DNA from: Collinsella aerofaciens
Lineage (GTDB): Bacteria; Actinomycetota; Coriobacteriia; Coriobacteriales; Coriobacteriaceae
NCBI RefSeq assembly: GCF_009876115.1
Contig: NZ_WWSY01000003.1
Coordinates: 62,001 to 126,000 of the forward strand
Length of the DNA: 64,000 nucleotides
Direction of reading: 5' to 3'
The position numbers were made by a program, and so were the translations under genes. Shown in pieces: positions 7,810-16,307 of this stretch (its first letter is position 1; each line of letters opens with the position of its first letter). The notes under the pieces are model-generated. The model ran no database searches, was not told where the DNA came from, and saw only the letters and a program-made list of their open reading frames with translations.

Positions 7810-8970
7810 CTAGCGCAGAAGCTCGGACTGCCACGCCTCGAGTTGTTCTGCCAGACTCTTACCGGCTGCGGGCATGTCGATCTGGGGTCGTTTGGGCAGC
7901 AGTGCGCATTTAAGGATTGCCGCGATGGTCTGCGAGACAAAGCGTCGCGTATCCTTGTCAAAGCCTTGCGCAGCCTGGAGCATCACGGGCAGGCTTTCGC
8001 GCAGATTTCCAACGATATCCGCAAACCGCTCAGCACCCGTAGCCTCAAACACGGAGAACAACGCATCTACAAAACGCTCGCGCTCGCTAGGCCCCACTGC
8101 AAGCAGCATCTCGCGAATGGAGCCATCAACGTATCGAGCACCGGCGGACAGGCGCTCACAGTACACGAAGTCGCGACCATCAACCACCCAGCTAAAGGGA
8201 TTGTGCTGCAGCAGGCTGAACTCGGTGCTCTCAACGATGGCATAGTCCTCCTGTGTCTCGAACATCATGCCAAAGATCGACGACCGAGGTAGCGTCTTGT
8301 CGATTCGACCGGAAAGATCGGCAAAGGCGTTGCCGTTCAGAAACTCCTCGACGAAGCCCGGACCATCATGGGAATACACCCGTTCGATTCGCTCACGGGC
8401 GACATCGGAGCACATCGCCGCACCGTACACCGCAAGGTTTCCACCCTTGGAATGACCTCCGCACAAAAGCGGCCCGTCGATCGCATCCGCCGCCTCGTCC
8501 ACATAGCGCGCCGCGGATTCCTGGGCCGGCACAGGACACCGGAATGCCATGTTAAAGTCCTCTTTCCAGCCCACAATCGTACTGTCGGTCCCCCGAAAGG
8601 AAAGATAACTAAACCCCGCCGGAAACCGGAACGCCATGGCTGCAAACTGCTCTGTCGCCACCACATCGCTCACGGCACGATAGCCGCAAACGTGTACGCC
8701 ACGGTAGCGAGGGCTTGCTGTCACGGCCTCCAACAAGGCTCTGCTCCCCTCTGGGTCCCACAAATCGTCAATCATGTCCCGGTAGCACTCGGCACGCAGC
8801 AGCTCGCGTACGTCTAGGCCCTGCCAGTTCGTCAGCTCCGCCATATCACCCGGCAAACGCAAATAGGACAACCACGCAAAGACCAGGCTATCCACCGCGC
8901 AGAACGGCCGTTCCTCAAACGGGTCAAACGCCGTCTGGGCATAGGTCAAAAAATTAGGCGAATCCGACAT
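7810..8970 (-). CDS. DUF2974 (Mbeg1-like) alpha/beta-hydrolase family protein
   Basis: A 386-residue protein. The segment YLSFRGTDSTIVGWKEDFNM and the nucleophile elbow CGGHSKGGNLAVYGA, near residue 165, identify a lipase-like alpha/beta hydrolase of the DUF2974 family, common in gut Firmicutes and Actinobacteria. YSHDGPGF would supply a conserved aspartate. There is no signal peptide or membrane segment, so it is likely cytoplasmic. Substrate is unknown. The ATG at 8970 has GGGAG upstream. It is a single-gene unit flanked by two copies of a 30-bp direct repeat. Confidence 0.82.
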   Translation of the reverse strand: MSDSPNFLTYAQTAFDPFEERPFCAVDSLVFAWLSYLRLPGDMAELTNWQGLDVRELLRAECYRDMIDDLWDPEGSRALLEAVTASPRYRGVHVCGYRAVSDVVATEQFAAMAFRFPAGFSYLSFRGTDSTIVGWKEDFNMAFRCPVPAQESAARYVDEAADAIDGPLLCGGHSKGGNLAVYGAAMCSDVARERIERVYSHDGPGFVEEFLNGNAFADLSGRIDKTLPRSSIFGMMFETQEDYAIVESTEFSLLQHNPFSWVVDGRDFVYCERLSAGARYVDGSIREMLLAVGPSERERFVDALFSVFEATGAERFADIVGNLRESLPVMLQAAQGFDKDTRRFVSQTIAAILKCALLPKRPQIDMPAAGKSLAEQLEAWQSELLR

Positions 8971-8988
8971 GGCGCTCCCATCAACTAT

Positions 8989-9019
8989 GGCGCATTGGGG
9001 TCAGGTTACTTTGCACCAA
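8989..9019. repeat. Direct repeat copy 2 (flanks DUF2974 gene)
   Basis: The partner of the copy at 7777-7806, in the same orientation: GGCGCATTGGGGTCAGG then TTACTTTGCACCAA. About four positions differ between copies. Its end touches the ldh terminator. Confidence 0.6.
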
Positions 9020-9053
9020 AAAGGCGCCCGGACCGTGTGGACCGGACGCCTTT
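9018..9053 (-). terminator. Intrinsic terminator after ldh
   Basis: On the minus strand an imperfect GGCGTCCGG/CCGGGCGCC stem is followed by five T residues, 30 bases beyond the ldh stop codon. Confidence 0.75.
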
Positions 9054-9084
9054 CATTGTAGCCTGTTGCCCAAAAGAGCTTGAT

Positions 9085-10035
9085 TTAGCAGGAGAAGTCG
9101 ACGCTGTCGATGATGTCCTTGAGGGCCTTGGCGGAGGCGGTAAGCTCATGCTGCTCGTCATCGTCCAGCGGCACGGGGACGCGGCAGACAACGCCGTCGC
9201 GGCCAACGACGGTCGGCATGGAGATGGCAAGATCGGACAGGCCATACTCGCCCACCATGAGCGAGGAGACGGGCAGAACGGTCTGCTCGTCACGCATGAC
9301 GGCAGTGCAAATGCGCTTGACGGCCATGGCGACGCCATAGTAGGTAGCGTGCTTCTTCTCGATGATGGTGTAGGCGGAGTTCTTGACGTCCTCGGCGATG
9401 CGCTTCTCGGCAGCCTCATGCTCCAGATGACCGTGAAGCTCGCAGAAGGTGTTCAGCGGAACGCCGGCAACCTGGGCGCTGGACCAAGCGACGAACTCGG
9501 AGTCGCCGTGCTCGCCCATGACATAGGCCTGGACATCGCGCGGGTCGACCTCAACGTGGGCACCAAGCATCTGCTGCAGACGACCGGTGTCGAGCACGGT
9601 ACCGGAGCCGATGACATGGCCCTCGGGCAGGCCGGACATCTTGATGGCGGCATAGGTCAGAACATCGACCGGGTTGGAGACGATGAGCAGAATGCCGTCG
9701 AAGCCAGACTTCTTAATCTCGGGGATAATGGACTTAAAGATGTTGACGTTCTTGTTGACCAGGTCCAAGCGGGTCTCACCGGGCTTCTGGGCAGCGCCAG
9801 CGGTGACGACGATCATGGCGGCGTCGGCGACATCGGAATAATCGCCGGCGTAGATCTTCATCGGCTCGGCAAACGTCATGCCGTGCGCGATATCCAGAGC
9901 CTCACCCTCGGCGCGGTTCTTGTCCACGTCGATGAGGACCATCTCGGAGAACAGACCGCTCTGCATCAGCGCGAACGCCGAAGACGAACCGACGAAACCG
10001 CAGCCGACAATAGCGACCTTCTTCTCGTTAACCAT
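9085..10035 (-). CDS. ldh: L-lactate dehydrogenase
   Basis: A 316-residue NAD-dependent dehydrogenase reducing pyruvate to L-lactate, a fermentative redox sink. The Rossmann motif AIVGCGFVGSS, the NAD aspartate in LIDVDKNRAEG, SNPVDVLTYAA, and the catalytic-histidine motif MGEHGDSEF are all present. LVNKNVNIFKSIIPEI is typical of LDH rather than malate dehydrogenase. The ATG at 10035 has GGGAG at 7 bases. A strong hairpin lies in the leader, 26 bases upstream of the start. Monocistronic with its own terminator. Confidence 0.95.
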   Translation of the reverse strand: MVNEKKVAIVGCGFVGSSSAFALMQSGLFSEMVLIDVDKNRAEGEALDIAHGMTFAEPMKIYAGDYSDVADAAMIVVTAGAAQKPGETRLDLVNKNVNIFKSIIPEIKKSGFDGILLIVSNPVDVLTYAAIKMSGLPEGHVIGSGTVLDTGRLQQMLGAHVEVDPRDVQAYVMGEHGDSEFVAWSSAQVAGVPLNTFCELHGHLEHEAAEKRIAEDVKNSAYTIIEKKHATYYGVAMAVKRICTAVMRDEQTVLPVSSLMVGEYGLSDLAISMPTVVGRDGVVCRVPVPLDDDEQHELTASAKALKDIIDSVDFSC

Positions 10036-10060
10036 TAGAAACTCCCATCTCTCTCCACAA

Positions 10061-10093
10061 GCAAGCCGCCCGGGAACGACCCGAGCGGCTTGC
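10061..10093 (-). promoter_or_regulatory. Hairpin in the ldh 5' leader
   Basis: GCAAGCCGC and GCGGCTTGC form a 9-bp perfect stem 26 bases upstream of the ldh start. There is no T-run on the minus strand, so it is more likely an mRNA-stability or regulatory hairpin than a terminator. Confidence 0.45.
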
Positions 10094-10236
10094 CGTAATC
10101 CCAATACATCCAATCGGGACTTTGATTATGCTCCTATTCGCAGCCAAAAATCGACCGTTTACCGAAATTGTTTGCAGGATTCGTAAAATAACTGCACGAA
10201 ATCGGTTTCGAGCTATTGACGAGGCGAAATAGCTTT

Positions 10237-11400
10237 CTAATACAGGCCCGCCTCGCGAATGGCCTCGACAGCCAAAGCAATCTGATCGGGCGGCAGGACC
10301 AGCGCCATGCGCACGTGTCCCTCGCCCGAAGGACCAAAGCTCGCGCCCGGCGTCACCACAACGCCGGCCTTCTCCATAAGCTCCTCGCAAAACGCCATGG
10401 AATCGGTGCGACCACCGGGAAGCTTGGCCCACACGAACATAGAGCCATGCGCGTTGGGACGCTCCCAGCCCAGACCCTCAAGACCGTCGCACAGGGCATC
10501 ACGGCGCTCCTGGTACTTCAGACGCTGCGCCTCGACCTCATCGCGCGGACCGTTGAGGCAGGCGATAGCAGCCTTCTGGATCGGGAAGAACATGCCAAAG
10601 TCGATCTGGCTGCGCAGCTTGGCAAAGGCAGAGACCACGTCCTCACGGCCGACCAAAAAGCCGATGCGCGCACCGGTGACGTTAAACGACTTGGAGAGCG
10701 AGAAGAACTCCACGCCCACCTCGAGCGCGCCGGGATACTGCAAGAAGCTGCCACCCGGCTCACCGTCGAACACGATGTCGGAGTATGCGTTGTCATGAAC
10801 AATCAACAGATCGTGCTCGCGGGCAAAGGCGATAATCTCCTCGTAGACCTCGAGCGTGCCCACCGAGCCAACCGGGTTCGCGGGCAGCGACACGATCATA
10901 TACTTGGCACGATCGGCCACCTCGGGATCGATACCCGCCACATAGGGCAGGTAATTATGCTCGGCGACCAACGGATAGCACTCGAGCTTGGCATCGGCAA
11001 TCTTCGCACCCGCCTCAAAGACCGGGTAGCACGGATCGGGAACCAGAATGGTGTCACCCGGATCGAGCAGAGCCAGGCCCAAATGGCCAACGCCCTCCTG
11101 CGTGCCGTTGCACGACTGCACCATGGACGGTGTAATGCCCGAAACGCCAAAGCGACGCTCATAGTAATCGCATACGGCCTGCTTGAGTTCGGGCAGGTCG
11201 CGCAAGGCGTACTTCCACATCTCGGGATCCTGGGCTGCTTGTGTGAGCGCCTCGACCACGTGGCCGTACGGCTTAAAGTCGGGCGTGCCCACGCTCATGT
11301 TGTAAATGGTCTTGCCCTGAGCCTTCAGCGCGAGCAGCTTGTTGTTGAGCGAGGCGAAGACCTCCGCGCCAAAGCGGTCGAGACGCTGCGATGCCTGCAT
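10237..11400 (-). CDS. Class I/II PLP-dependent aminotransferase
   Basis: A 387-residue fold-type I aminotransferase: MSVGTPDFKPYGHVVEAL, YALRDLPELKQAV, PDPCYPVFEAGAKIA, ANPVGSVGT, HDNAYSDIVFDG and the PLP-lysine motif SLSKSFNVTGARIGF. The family includes LL-DAP and N-acetyl-DAP aminotransferases (DapL, PatA) as well as aspartate and alanine transaminases. Since the window carries dapH and a deacetylase candidate, a role in DAP synthesis is plausible but inferred. The ATG at 11400 follows GGAAGG. The terminator of the upstream nadE sits only about 18 bases before this start. Confidence 0.85.
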   Translation of the reverse strand: MQASQRLDRFGAEVFASLNNKLLALKAQGKTIYNMSVGTPDFKPYGHVVEALTQAAQDPEMWKYALRDLPELKQAVCDYYERRFGVSGITPSMVQSCNGTQEGVGHLGLALLDPGDTILVPDPCYPVFEAGAKIADAKLECYPLVAEHNYLPYVAGIDPEVADRAKYMIVSLPANPVGSVGTLEVYEEIIAFAREHDLLIVHDNAYSDIVFDGEPGGSFLQYPGALEVGVEFFSLSKSFNVTGARIGFLVGREDVVSAFAKLRSQIDFGMFFPIQKAAIACLNGPRDEVEAQRLKYQERRDALCDGLEGLGWERPNAHGSMFVWAKLPGGRTDSMAFCEELMEKAGVVVTPGASFGPSGEGHVRMALVLPPDQIALAVEAIREAGLY

Positions 11401-11417
11401 GGTGTCACCTTCCGATA

Positions 11418-11448
11418 TAAAAAAGCGGCGCTCCGACAAGAGCGCCGC
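11418..11448 (-). terminator. Intrinsic terminator between nadE and the aminotransferase
   Basis: On the minus strand GCGGCGCT/AGCGCCGC is followed by a T-rich run (TTTTTTAT). It ends right before the ribosome site of the aminotransferase gene, so read-through here could act as attenuation. Confidence 0.75.
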
Positions 11449-11517
11449 GCGATACGGGCCATCAGATTGCAAAAGTGTAACGCTTGCAACCCCCGTATTG
11501 GTTCAATTTAGCCAACC

Positions 11518-13497
11518 TTAGTCAACTGGATTGAGCGCGTCGATCTGCGCAAGCCACAGACGCGAGCTGGCGTCACTCGGCATACGCCAATCGCCGCGCG
11601 GGCTGAGCGTCACCGAACCAACCTTGGGGCCATCGGGCAGGCAGCTGCGCTTAAACTGCTGGGCAAAGAAGCGACGATAGAACGTACGCAGCCACGCGTG
11701 GACGGTCTTGGCGTCGTAGACACCCTCGAAACTCTTGAGCGCCATGCGGTAGATCTTGCCCGGCTCAAAGCCAAAACGCAGCAAGTAGTAGAGGAAGTAG
11801 TCGTGCAACTCGTACGGGCCCACCAAATCCTCAGTCTTCTGCGCAATCTCGCCGTCGCCCGTGGGCGGCAGAAGCTCGGGGGACACCGGCGTGTCGAGGA
11901 TATCGAGCAAAACCTCGGCAATACGCCCGCCAAAGACATCAGCCGCATAACGCACCAAGTGACGCACGAGTGTCTTGGGCACGCTCGCGTTGACGGCGTA
12001 CATGCTCATGTGGTCGCCGTTATAGGTAGCCCAGCCGAGTGCCAACTCCGACAGGTCGCCCGTGCCGATGACAAAACCGCCAGCCTGGTTGGCCAGATCC
12101 ATCAGAATCTGCGTACGCTCGCGGGCCTGGCTGTTCTCGTAGGTCACGTCCTGCACGGTCGGATCGTGCTCAATGTCCTTGAAGTGCTGTTCCACGGCCG
12201 CGTGAATCGAAACCTCGCGGAAGCTCACGCCCAGGTCGCGCGCGAGCGACTCGGCGTTGGACTTGGTGCGATGCGTCGTGCCAAAGCCGGGCATGGACAC
12301 GGCAGTGATGCCCGTGCGCGGCAGCCCCAGCGCATCGAAGGCACGCACGGTCACGAGTAGCGCCAGTGTGGAATCGAGGCCGCCGGAAAGGCCGATGACG
12401 GCAGCCTTGGTACCCGTATGGGCAAGGCGGGTCTTGAGGCCCGCAGTCTGCAGATTGAGAATAGTCTCGCAACGCTCGGCCAGATCACCGTGGTCGGCCG
12501 GCACAAAAGGCGCGCGAGGGAAAACGCGGTCGATATCGCAGGCATCGCGCAGGACAGGCTCTTTGGCCAGCACGCCCTCAAAAGAAAACTCAACGGTCGT
12601 GGCCTCCGGCGCATCGTCCGCGCGCGCCCACGTCGTCGAGCGACGGCGCTCGGCAACCAGGCGGTCAAGATCGACGTCGGCGATGGCCATATCGCAGGTA
12701 AGCAGTTTGGTCGCGGCGAGCTTGGAGCCGTTTTCGTAGACGAGGTTCTCGCCCGCAAAGACCATATCGGTCGTGGACTCACCCTCGCTCGCGTCCGCGT
12801 AGGCATAGGCGCAGTACAGGCGTGCACTTTGGTTAGAGATAAGGCTGCGGCGGTAATCCGCTTTGCCGATGATCTCGTCCGAGGCCGACGGGTTGAGAAT
12901 CACCGTCGCACCGGCAAGCGCCATCTCGGTCGAAGGAGGCGCCGGCACCCACAGGTCCTCGCAGACCTCAACGCCCAGCACCAGGTCCTCGGCGCCCTCA
13001 TCACAGCAACGGTAGACAAGCCCCGAGCCCAACGGGACCGGACCCTGACCGGCAAATTCAAGCCAAACGGGATCGGTAGGTGCCGGAGCAAACCAACGGC
13101 GCTCATAGAACTCGCCATAGTTGGGCAAATACTTCTTGGCCGTGAGGCCCAAAAGCTCGCCCGCGCAGCACACAGCGGCGCAGTTGTAGATATTCTCGGC
13201 AACCGCAACGGGAAGACCAATGGTAAAGACAATCGGCAGCTCACGAGTCTCGTCGAGGATATGCACCAGAGCAGCCTCGCAGGCATGCAGCAGTGTGCGG
13301 TTATGGAACAGATCGGCCGCGGTATAGCCGGTCAGGTTAAGCTCGGGCAGCACCAGCGCGCGAACGCCACGCTCGGCAGCATCGCGAACAGCCACCAGTG
13401 CAACCTCGGCATTGCCCTCGACATCGGCAACGCGAATCTGCGGTGAGGCCGCCGCCACACGCAAAAAGCCGTCAGACTGAGAAAGGTGAAGATCCAT
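11518..13497 (-). CDS. nadE: Glutamine-dependent NAD+ synthetase
   Basis: A 659-residue two-domain enzyme. Residues 1-280 are a nitrilase-type glutaminase with its Glu-Lys-Cys triad in [31 protein letters not shown] and [11 protein letters not shown]. Residues 330-640 are the synthetase with the ATP loop [15 protein letters not shown]. It amidates nicotinate adenine dinucleotide to NAD+ using ammonia channelled from glutamine. The ATG at 13497 ([11 protein letters not shown]) is chosen because GGGAG lies 7 bases upstream; an earlier in-frame start has none. Confidence 0.95.
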   Translation of the reverse strand: MDLHLSQSDGFLRVAAASPQIRVADVEGNAEVALVAVRDAAERGVRALVLPELNLTGYTAADLFHNRTLLHACEAALVHILDETRELPIVFTIGLPVAVAENIYNCAAVCCAGELLGLTAKKYLPNYGEFYERRWFAPAPTDPVWLEFAGQGPVPLGSGLVYRCCDEGAEDLVLGVEVCEDLWVPAPPSTEMALAGATVILNPSASDEIIGKADYRRSLISNQSARLYCAYAYADASEGESTTDMVFAGENLVYENGSKLAATKLLTCDMAIADVDLDRLVAERRRSTTWARADDAPEATTVEFSFEGVLAKEPVLRDACDIDRVFPRAPFVPADHGDLAERCETILNLQTAGLKTRLAHTGTKAAVIGLSGGLDSTLALLVTVRAFDALGLPRTGITAVSMPGFGTTHRTKSNAESLARDLGVSFREVSIHAAVEQHFKDIEHDPTVQDVTYENSQARERTQILMDLANQAGGFVIGTGDLSELALGWATYNGDHMSMYAVNASVPKTLVRHLVRYAADVFGGRIAEVLLDILDTPVSPELLPPTGDGEIAQKTEDLVGPYELHDYFLYYLLRFGFEPGKIYRMALKSFEGVYDAKTVHAWLRTFYRRFFAQQFKRSCLPDGPKVGSVTLSPRGDWRMPSDASSRLWLAQIDALNPVD

Positions 13498-13700
13498 AAG
13501 AATGCTCCCGTGCGTAGACGCCATTCATAACAATTAGCAAACCTTATTGTAGTTCAACCGCCGGGCGCAACCGCATCCCACCAACTTGGTGAGCTATTGA
13601 TGAGTTGATGGTATCTGCTAAATGTCACGTACGATTCACATCTGGTGGGTACCCTGATGGCTAAACGAAACGAAGCAGATTTACACCGGGAGGACCCCGT

Positions 13701-14645
13701 ATGGCAACCAAGTACACTGACGCGCCGCGCACGCGCGTCATGACACCGGCCGCGCTCAACAACGGCGTGCACGAGAACCATTCCATCGGACAGACCATGG
13801 CCATCGCGCCCAAAAAGGGCCTGTTCGACGACATTTCCATTCCCCAGATCGTCGCCGGCGCCGCAGCTGCCGCCACGAGCGTCGCGCTTGCCTCCAAGAT
13901 CGGTATCGCCGGATCGGTGATCGGCGCCGCCGTGAGCTCAGTCATCACTGTTGTGTCCTCGCAGGTCTATCGCCATTTTATCTCCGCCAGCGCCAAAGCC
14001 CTCAAAGGTACGCACGCTGACGTCGACTACCCCGCCGGCGCCTATGAGCCCGTTGAGTTTGATGCCGAGGAGCACCTGGGCGGCGCCGCGACTACGCAGG
14101 AGATGCGCCAGATTGCGGGGCGCGCGACCACGGCGCGCGTCGCCCCCAACAGCCTGCGCGCCAAGGCGGCGGCAGAGCGCAGCCAGACGCAAAAGAAGGT
14201 TATCATCTTCTCGATCGCCATCGCCATCGTCGCGGTCATCGCCTGCACCGGCGCTATCCTTATCACCACTGCCGGCGAGGGTCTGGGTGAGCGTCCCGAG
14301 CCAATCCTTTCGTCGCGCACGACCGAGAGCGATGCGGATAGCACTGGTCAATCGCAAATCCAGCAGGACGACCCGCAGGGCAACTCCGCATCCACCAACT
14401 CGTCTTCGGACACCCCTGATCAGTCGCAGAGCGCCGATTCCTCTACGTCCAACAGTGGCACGCCGTCCGGCACGACCGACTCAAGCCAAACGACTGACGG
14501 TTCACAGCCGAACACGGGAGGCCAGACGAGCGACACCACGTCGGGAACGGGCACGGCAGACAGTAACAACACCAACAGCTCGAGCGGAACCGCTTCCGGC
14601 ACGGCATCTGACAACTCGAGCCAAGGCACGGCATCGGGCAACTAA
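13701..14645 (+). CDS. Hypothetical membrane protein with Ser/Thr/Gly/Asn-rich extracytoplasmic tail
   Basis: A 314-residue protein not assignable to a known family. Residues 45-88 contain a hydrophobic segment (IPQIVAGAAAAATSVALASK, IAGSVIGAAVSSVITVVSS). Residues 165-190 form a clear transmembrane helix (VIIFSIAIAIVAVIACTGAI). The last ~115 residues are low-complexity Ser/Thr/Gly/Asp/Asn, like a stalk or glycosylated linker outside the cell. The basic stretch RAKAAAERSQTQKK before the second helix suggests the N-terminal part is cytoplasmic. Start ATG has GGGAGG upstream, and a strong terminator follows. Possibly an envelope or surface-attachment protein; function unknown. Confidence 0.75.
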   Translation: MATKYTDAPRTRVMTPAALNNGVHENHSIGQTMAIAPKKGLFDDISIPQIVAGAAAAATSVALASKIGIAGSVIGAAVSSVITVVSSQVYRHFISASAKALKGTHADVDYPAGAYEPVEFDAEEHLGGAATTQEMRQIAGRATTARVAPNSLRAKAAAERSQTQKKVIIFSIAIAIVAVIACTGAILITTAGEGLGERPEPILSSRTTESDADSTGQSQIQQDDPQGNSASTNSSSDTPDQSQSADSSTSNSGTPSGTTDSSQTTDGSQPNTGGQTSDTTSGTGTADSNNTNSSSGTASGTASDNSSQGTASGN

Positions 14646-14679
14646 GTACGTTTGCCTCTCATAGATAACCGACCTGTAC

Positions 14680-14714
14680 AACGGGCGCGAATCGAAAGCG
14701 GTTCGCGCCCGTTT
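14680..14714 (+). terminator. Intrinsic terminator after the membrane protein gene
   Basis: AACGGGCGCGAA and TTCGCGCCCGTT form a 12-bp perfect stem with a short T-run, 35 bases past the stop codon. Confidence 0.75.
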
Positions 14715-14757
14715 GCCTTGGGCGCCGCCATGGCGAACGCCATGCGATGGTAAGATG

Positions 14758-14773
14758 CTTTACATGTGTAAAG
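14758..14773. promoter_or_regulatory. Inverted repeat overlapping the ribosome site of the 14786 gene
   Basis: CTTTACA-TG-TGTAAAG, a 7-bp perfect inverted repeat whose right arm runs into the AAGAGGAG ribosome site. It could be a repressor operator or a small translation-blocking hairpin. Confidence 0.4.
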
Positions 14774-14785
14774 AGGAGATTTGCC

Positions 14786-16093
14786 ATGAGCAAGACAATA
14801 GTTAGGCCCACGCTTTCGCTGGGCAACCACATCTATCTGTATCGCCTGCTGCGCGATGCGATTGGATGCGGCAAGCAAACGTTTATGACGCAGGTCGAGG
14901 AGGCACTCGCCGCTGGTGATATGGCCGCTTATGACCTGGGCTTTGAGTCCACGCGCGAGCTGCTCGAGGAACTCGACGACTGCATTAAGCTGACCGTCTT
15001 TAAGGGCGGTCGCCTGTATGCCACCGTCATCGCCAATGAGGCCTGGGATACCGCCCTTGCCAAGGGCGAAGACAAGCCCAAGGCTGCCAAGGGCGCCAAG
15101 CAGTCCTACAAAAAGAAGAAACGCGGTGAGAAGGACCTCAAGGCCGTGCGCCCCAAGCACGTTAAGCGTCCCGAGCCCGAAGCCATGGTTGAAGCCGCGC
15201 CGGAACCCGAGCCCGAGACAGAGATCGAAGTCGCTATTGAGGTAACGGCAGAAGCCGAAACCGAAATCGCCGCCACGACCGATTCCGAAGTCATATCCGA
15301 GCAGGAAGCCACTGTGGAGCTCAACGAAGCGCCCAAGTCGACAACCGAAGAAGCCGCTGACCAACCCGAGCCGTCTGCGTTCCAAAACAGCGATGTCTTT
15401 GGCGACGAGGCCGAGGACGATCAGTCCGACGAGCCCGCAGATCAAGACGCTACCGAGTCGGCGCCGGAGCCCGAGACGCCGCAGCCCGCCATCTCGCTCA
15501 CGGTCGTCTATGACCCCGAGAATGCCAATGCCGGCATCACCACCATGGCATCCACGCCCATCGAGGCAAAGTCGAGCGTCGAGAATGAGAGCGCGACGCA
15601 GGTTGAGGTTGAAACTGAAGCTGCAGACGCGCCCGTCACCGTGAAGCCCGCAGATTCCACAATCAAGCCGAAGACGACGCTGGAGTTCGCACCCGTCATC
15701 GAATCCGTGCCCGCCTCTGCTTGCGACCAAATTCCCGCACCGGCACCGGCTTCGGTACTCGCAGAGGCCCCAACCCCCGCACCCGTAGCGCCCGCCATCC
15801 CCGAGGACTTCCCCGTCGATTTCGCAACCGAGGTCTTCTGCCCCGGCCCGCTTCTGCACCAGTTGTCGACCTATCTCCCCTACGGCGCCGACACGCTCGG
15901 CATCATCGGCGAGTACTACTGGATCGCCCGCGAGCTCGGTACCATCGAGGCCGCGCGAAACCGTGCAAGCTTCCCCCTGCACTATACGCAGGCCGGCGAG
16001 CGCCACGAAGTCACCGTGCGCATTCGCCGCAACACCACCGGTGGCCTCGGATCCACCTGGGCCATCGATAAAGTCGAAGAACCCGAGCAGTAA
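14786..16093 (+). CDS. Hypothetical protein: N-terminal LOTUS/OST-HTH-like domain, long acidic linker, conserved C-terminal domain
   Basis: A 435-residue protein. Residues 10-95 (IYLYRLLRDAIG, FMTQVEEALAAG, YDLGFESTRELLEELD, GGRLYATV) resemble the OST-HTH/LOTUS winged-helix, in which a short helix pair precedes a YGF-x-S-LxxLLE-type core and a final YxxV strand; LOTUS domains bind RNA or protein partners. Residues 100-130 are very basic (KKKKRGEKDLKAVRPKHVKR). Residues 135-345 are a low-complexity Glu/Pro/Ala linker. Residues 350-430 (PEDFPVDFATEVFCPGPLLH, GTIEAARNRASFPLHYTQ, GLGSTWAIDKVEE) form a compact domain I do not recognise. The ATG has AGAGGAG. The domain call is inference. Confidence 0.7.
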   Translation: MSKTIVRPTLSLGNHIYLYRLLRDAIGCGKQTFMTQVEEALAAGDMAAYDLGFESTRELLEELDDCIKLTVFKGGRLYATVIANEAWDTALAKGEDKPKAAKGAKQSYKKKKRGEKDLKAVRPKHVKRPEPEAMVEAAPEPEPETEIEVAIEVTAEAETEIAATTDSEVISEQEATVELNEAPKSTTEEAADQPEPSAFQNSDVFGDEAEDDQSDEPADQDATESAPEPETPQPAISLTVVYDPENANAGITTMASTPIEAKSSVENESATQVEVETEAADAPVTVKPADSTIKPKTTLEFAPVIESVPASACDQIPAPAPASVLAEAPTPAPVAPAIPEDFPVDFATEVFCPGPLLHQLSTYLPYGADTLGIIGEYYWIARELGTIEAARNRASFPLHYTQAGERHEVTVRIRRNTTGGLGSTWAIDKVEEPEQ

Positions 16094-16097
16094 CGAC

Positions 16098-16137
16098 AAA
16101 CGGCTCAAATCCAAATCAGGATTTGAGCCGTTTTTAT
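16098..16137 (+). terminator. Intrinsic terminator after the LOTUS-like gene
   Basis: CGGCTCAAATCC and GGATTTGAGCCG form a 12-bp perfect stem followed by TTTTTATTT. Confidence 0.9.
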
Positions 16138-16148
16138 TTGTTGATGTT

Positions 16149-16304
16149 GCGTAACCAACAGCGAGCGGGCCGCAAGTGCCCCAGGTTGCCGTGAAAGAGG
16201 AGCGACGCGTACTTCGGTACGCGAGCGACGGCTTGAACGGCAAGATGGGGTGCTTGCGACCCGCGCAGCGTCGAGCAGTTACGCGGTTTGGAAAACCGCG
16301 TAAC
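16149..16304. repeat. Large foldback repeat between the LOTUS-like gene and ettA
   Basis: A ~100-bp imperfect hairpin at 16165-16264: the arm GCGGGCCGCAAGTGCCCC pairs with GGGGTGCTTGCGACCCGC, enclosing CGCGTAC-TTCG-GTACGCG. Outer GCGTAAC (16149) pairs with GTTACGC (16278), but the latter also pairs with GCGTAAC at 16298 in a perfect GTTACGCGGTTT/AAACCGCGTAAC hairpin, so two structures exclude each other. No coding potential seen. It is likely a family of chromosomal repeats. Confidence 0.6.
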
Positions 16305-16307
16305 GAT

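Noticed and set aside
14642..16243. A 533-codon minus-strand Gly/Leu/Asp-rich frame opposite the LOTUS-like gene
   Set aside because: It is antisense to the Glu/Pro-rich linker; the plus-strand gene has a good ribosome site and terminator.
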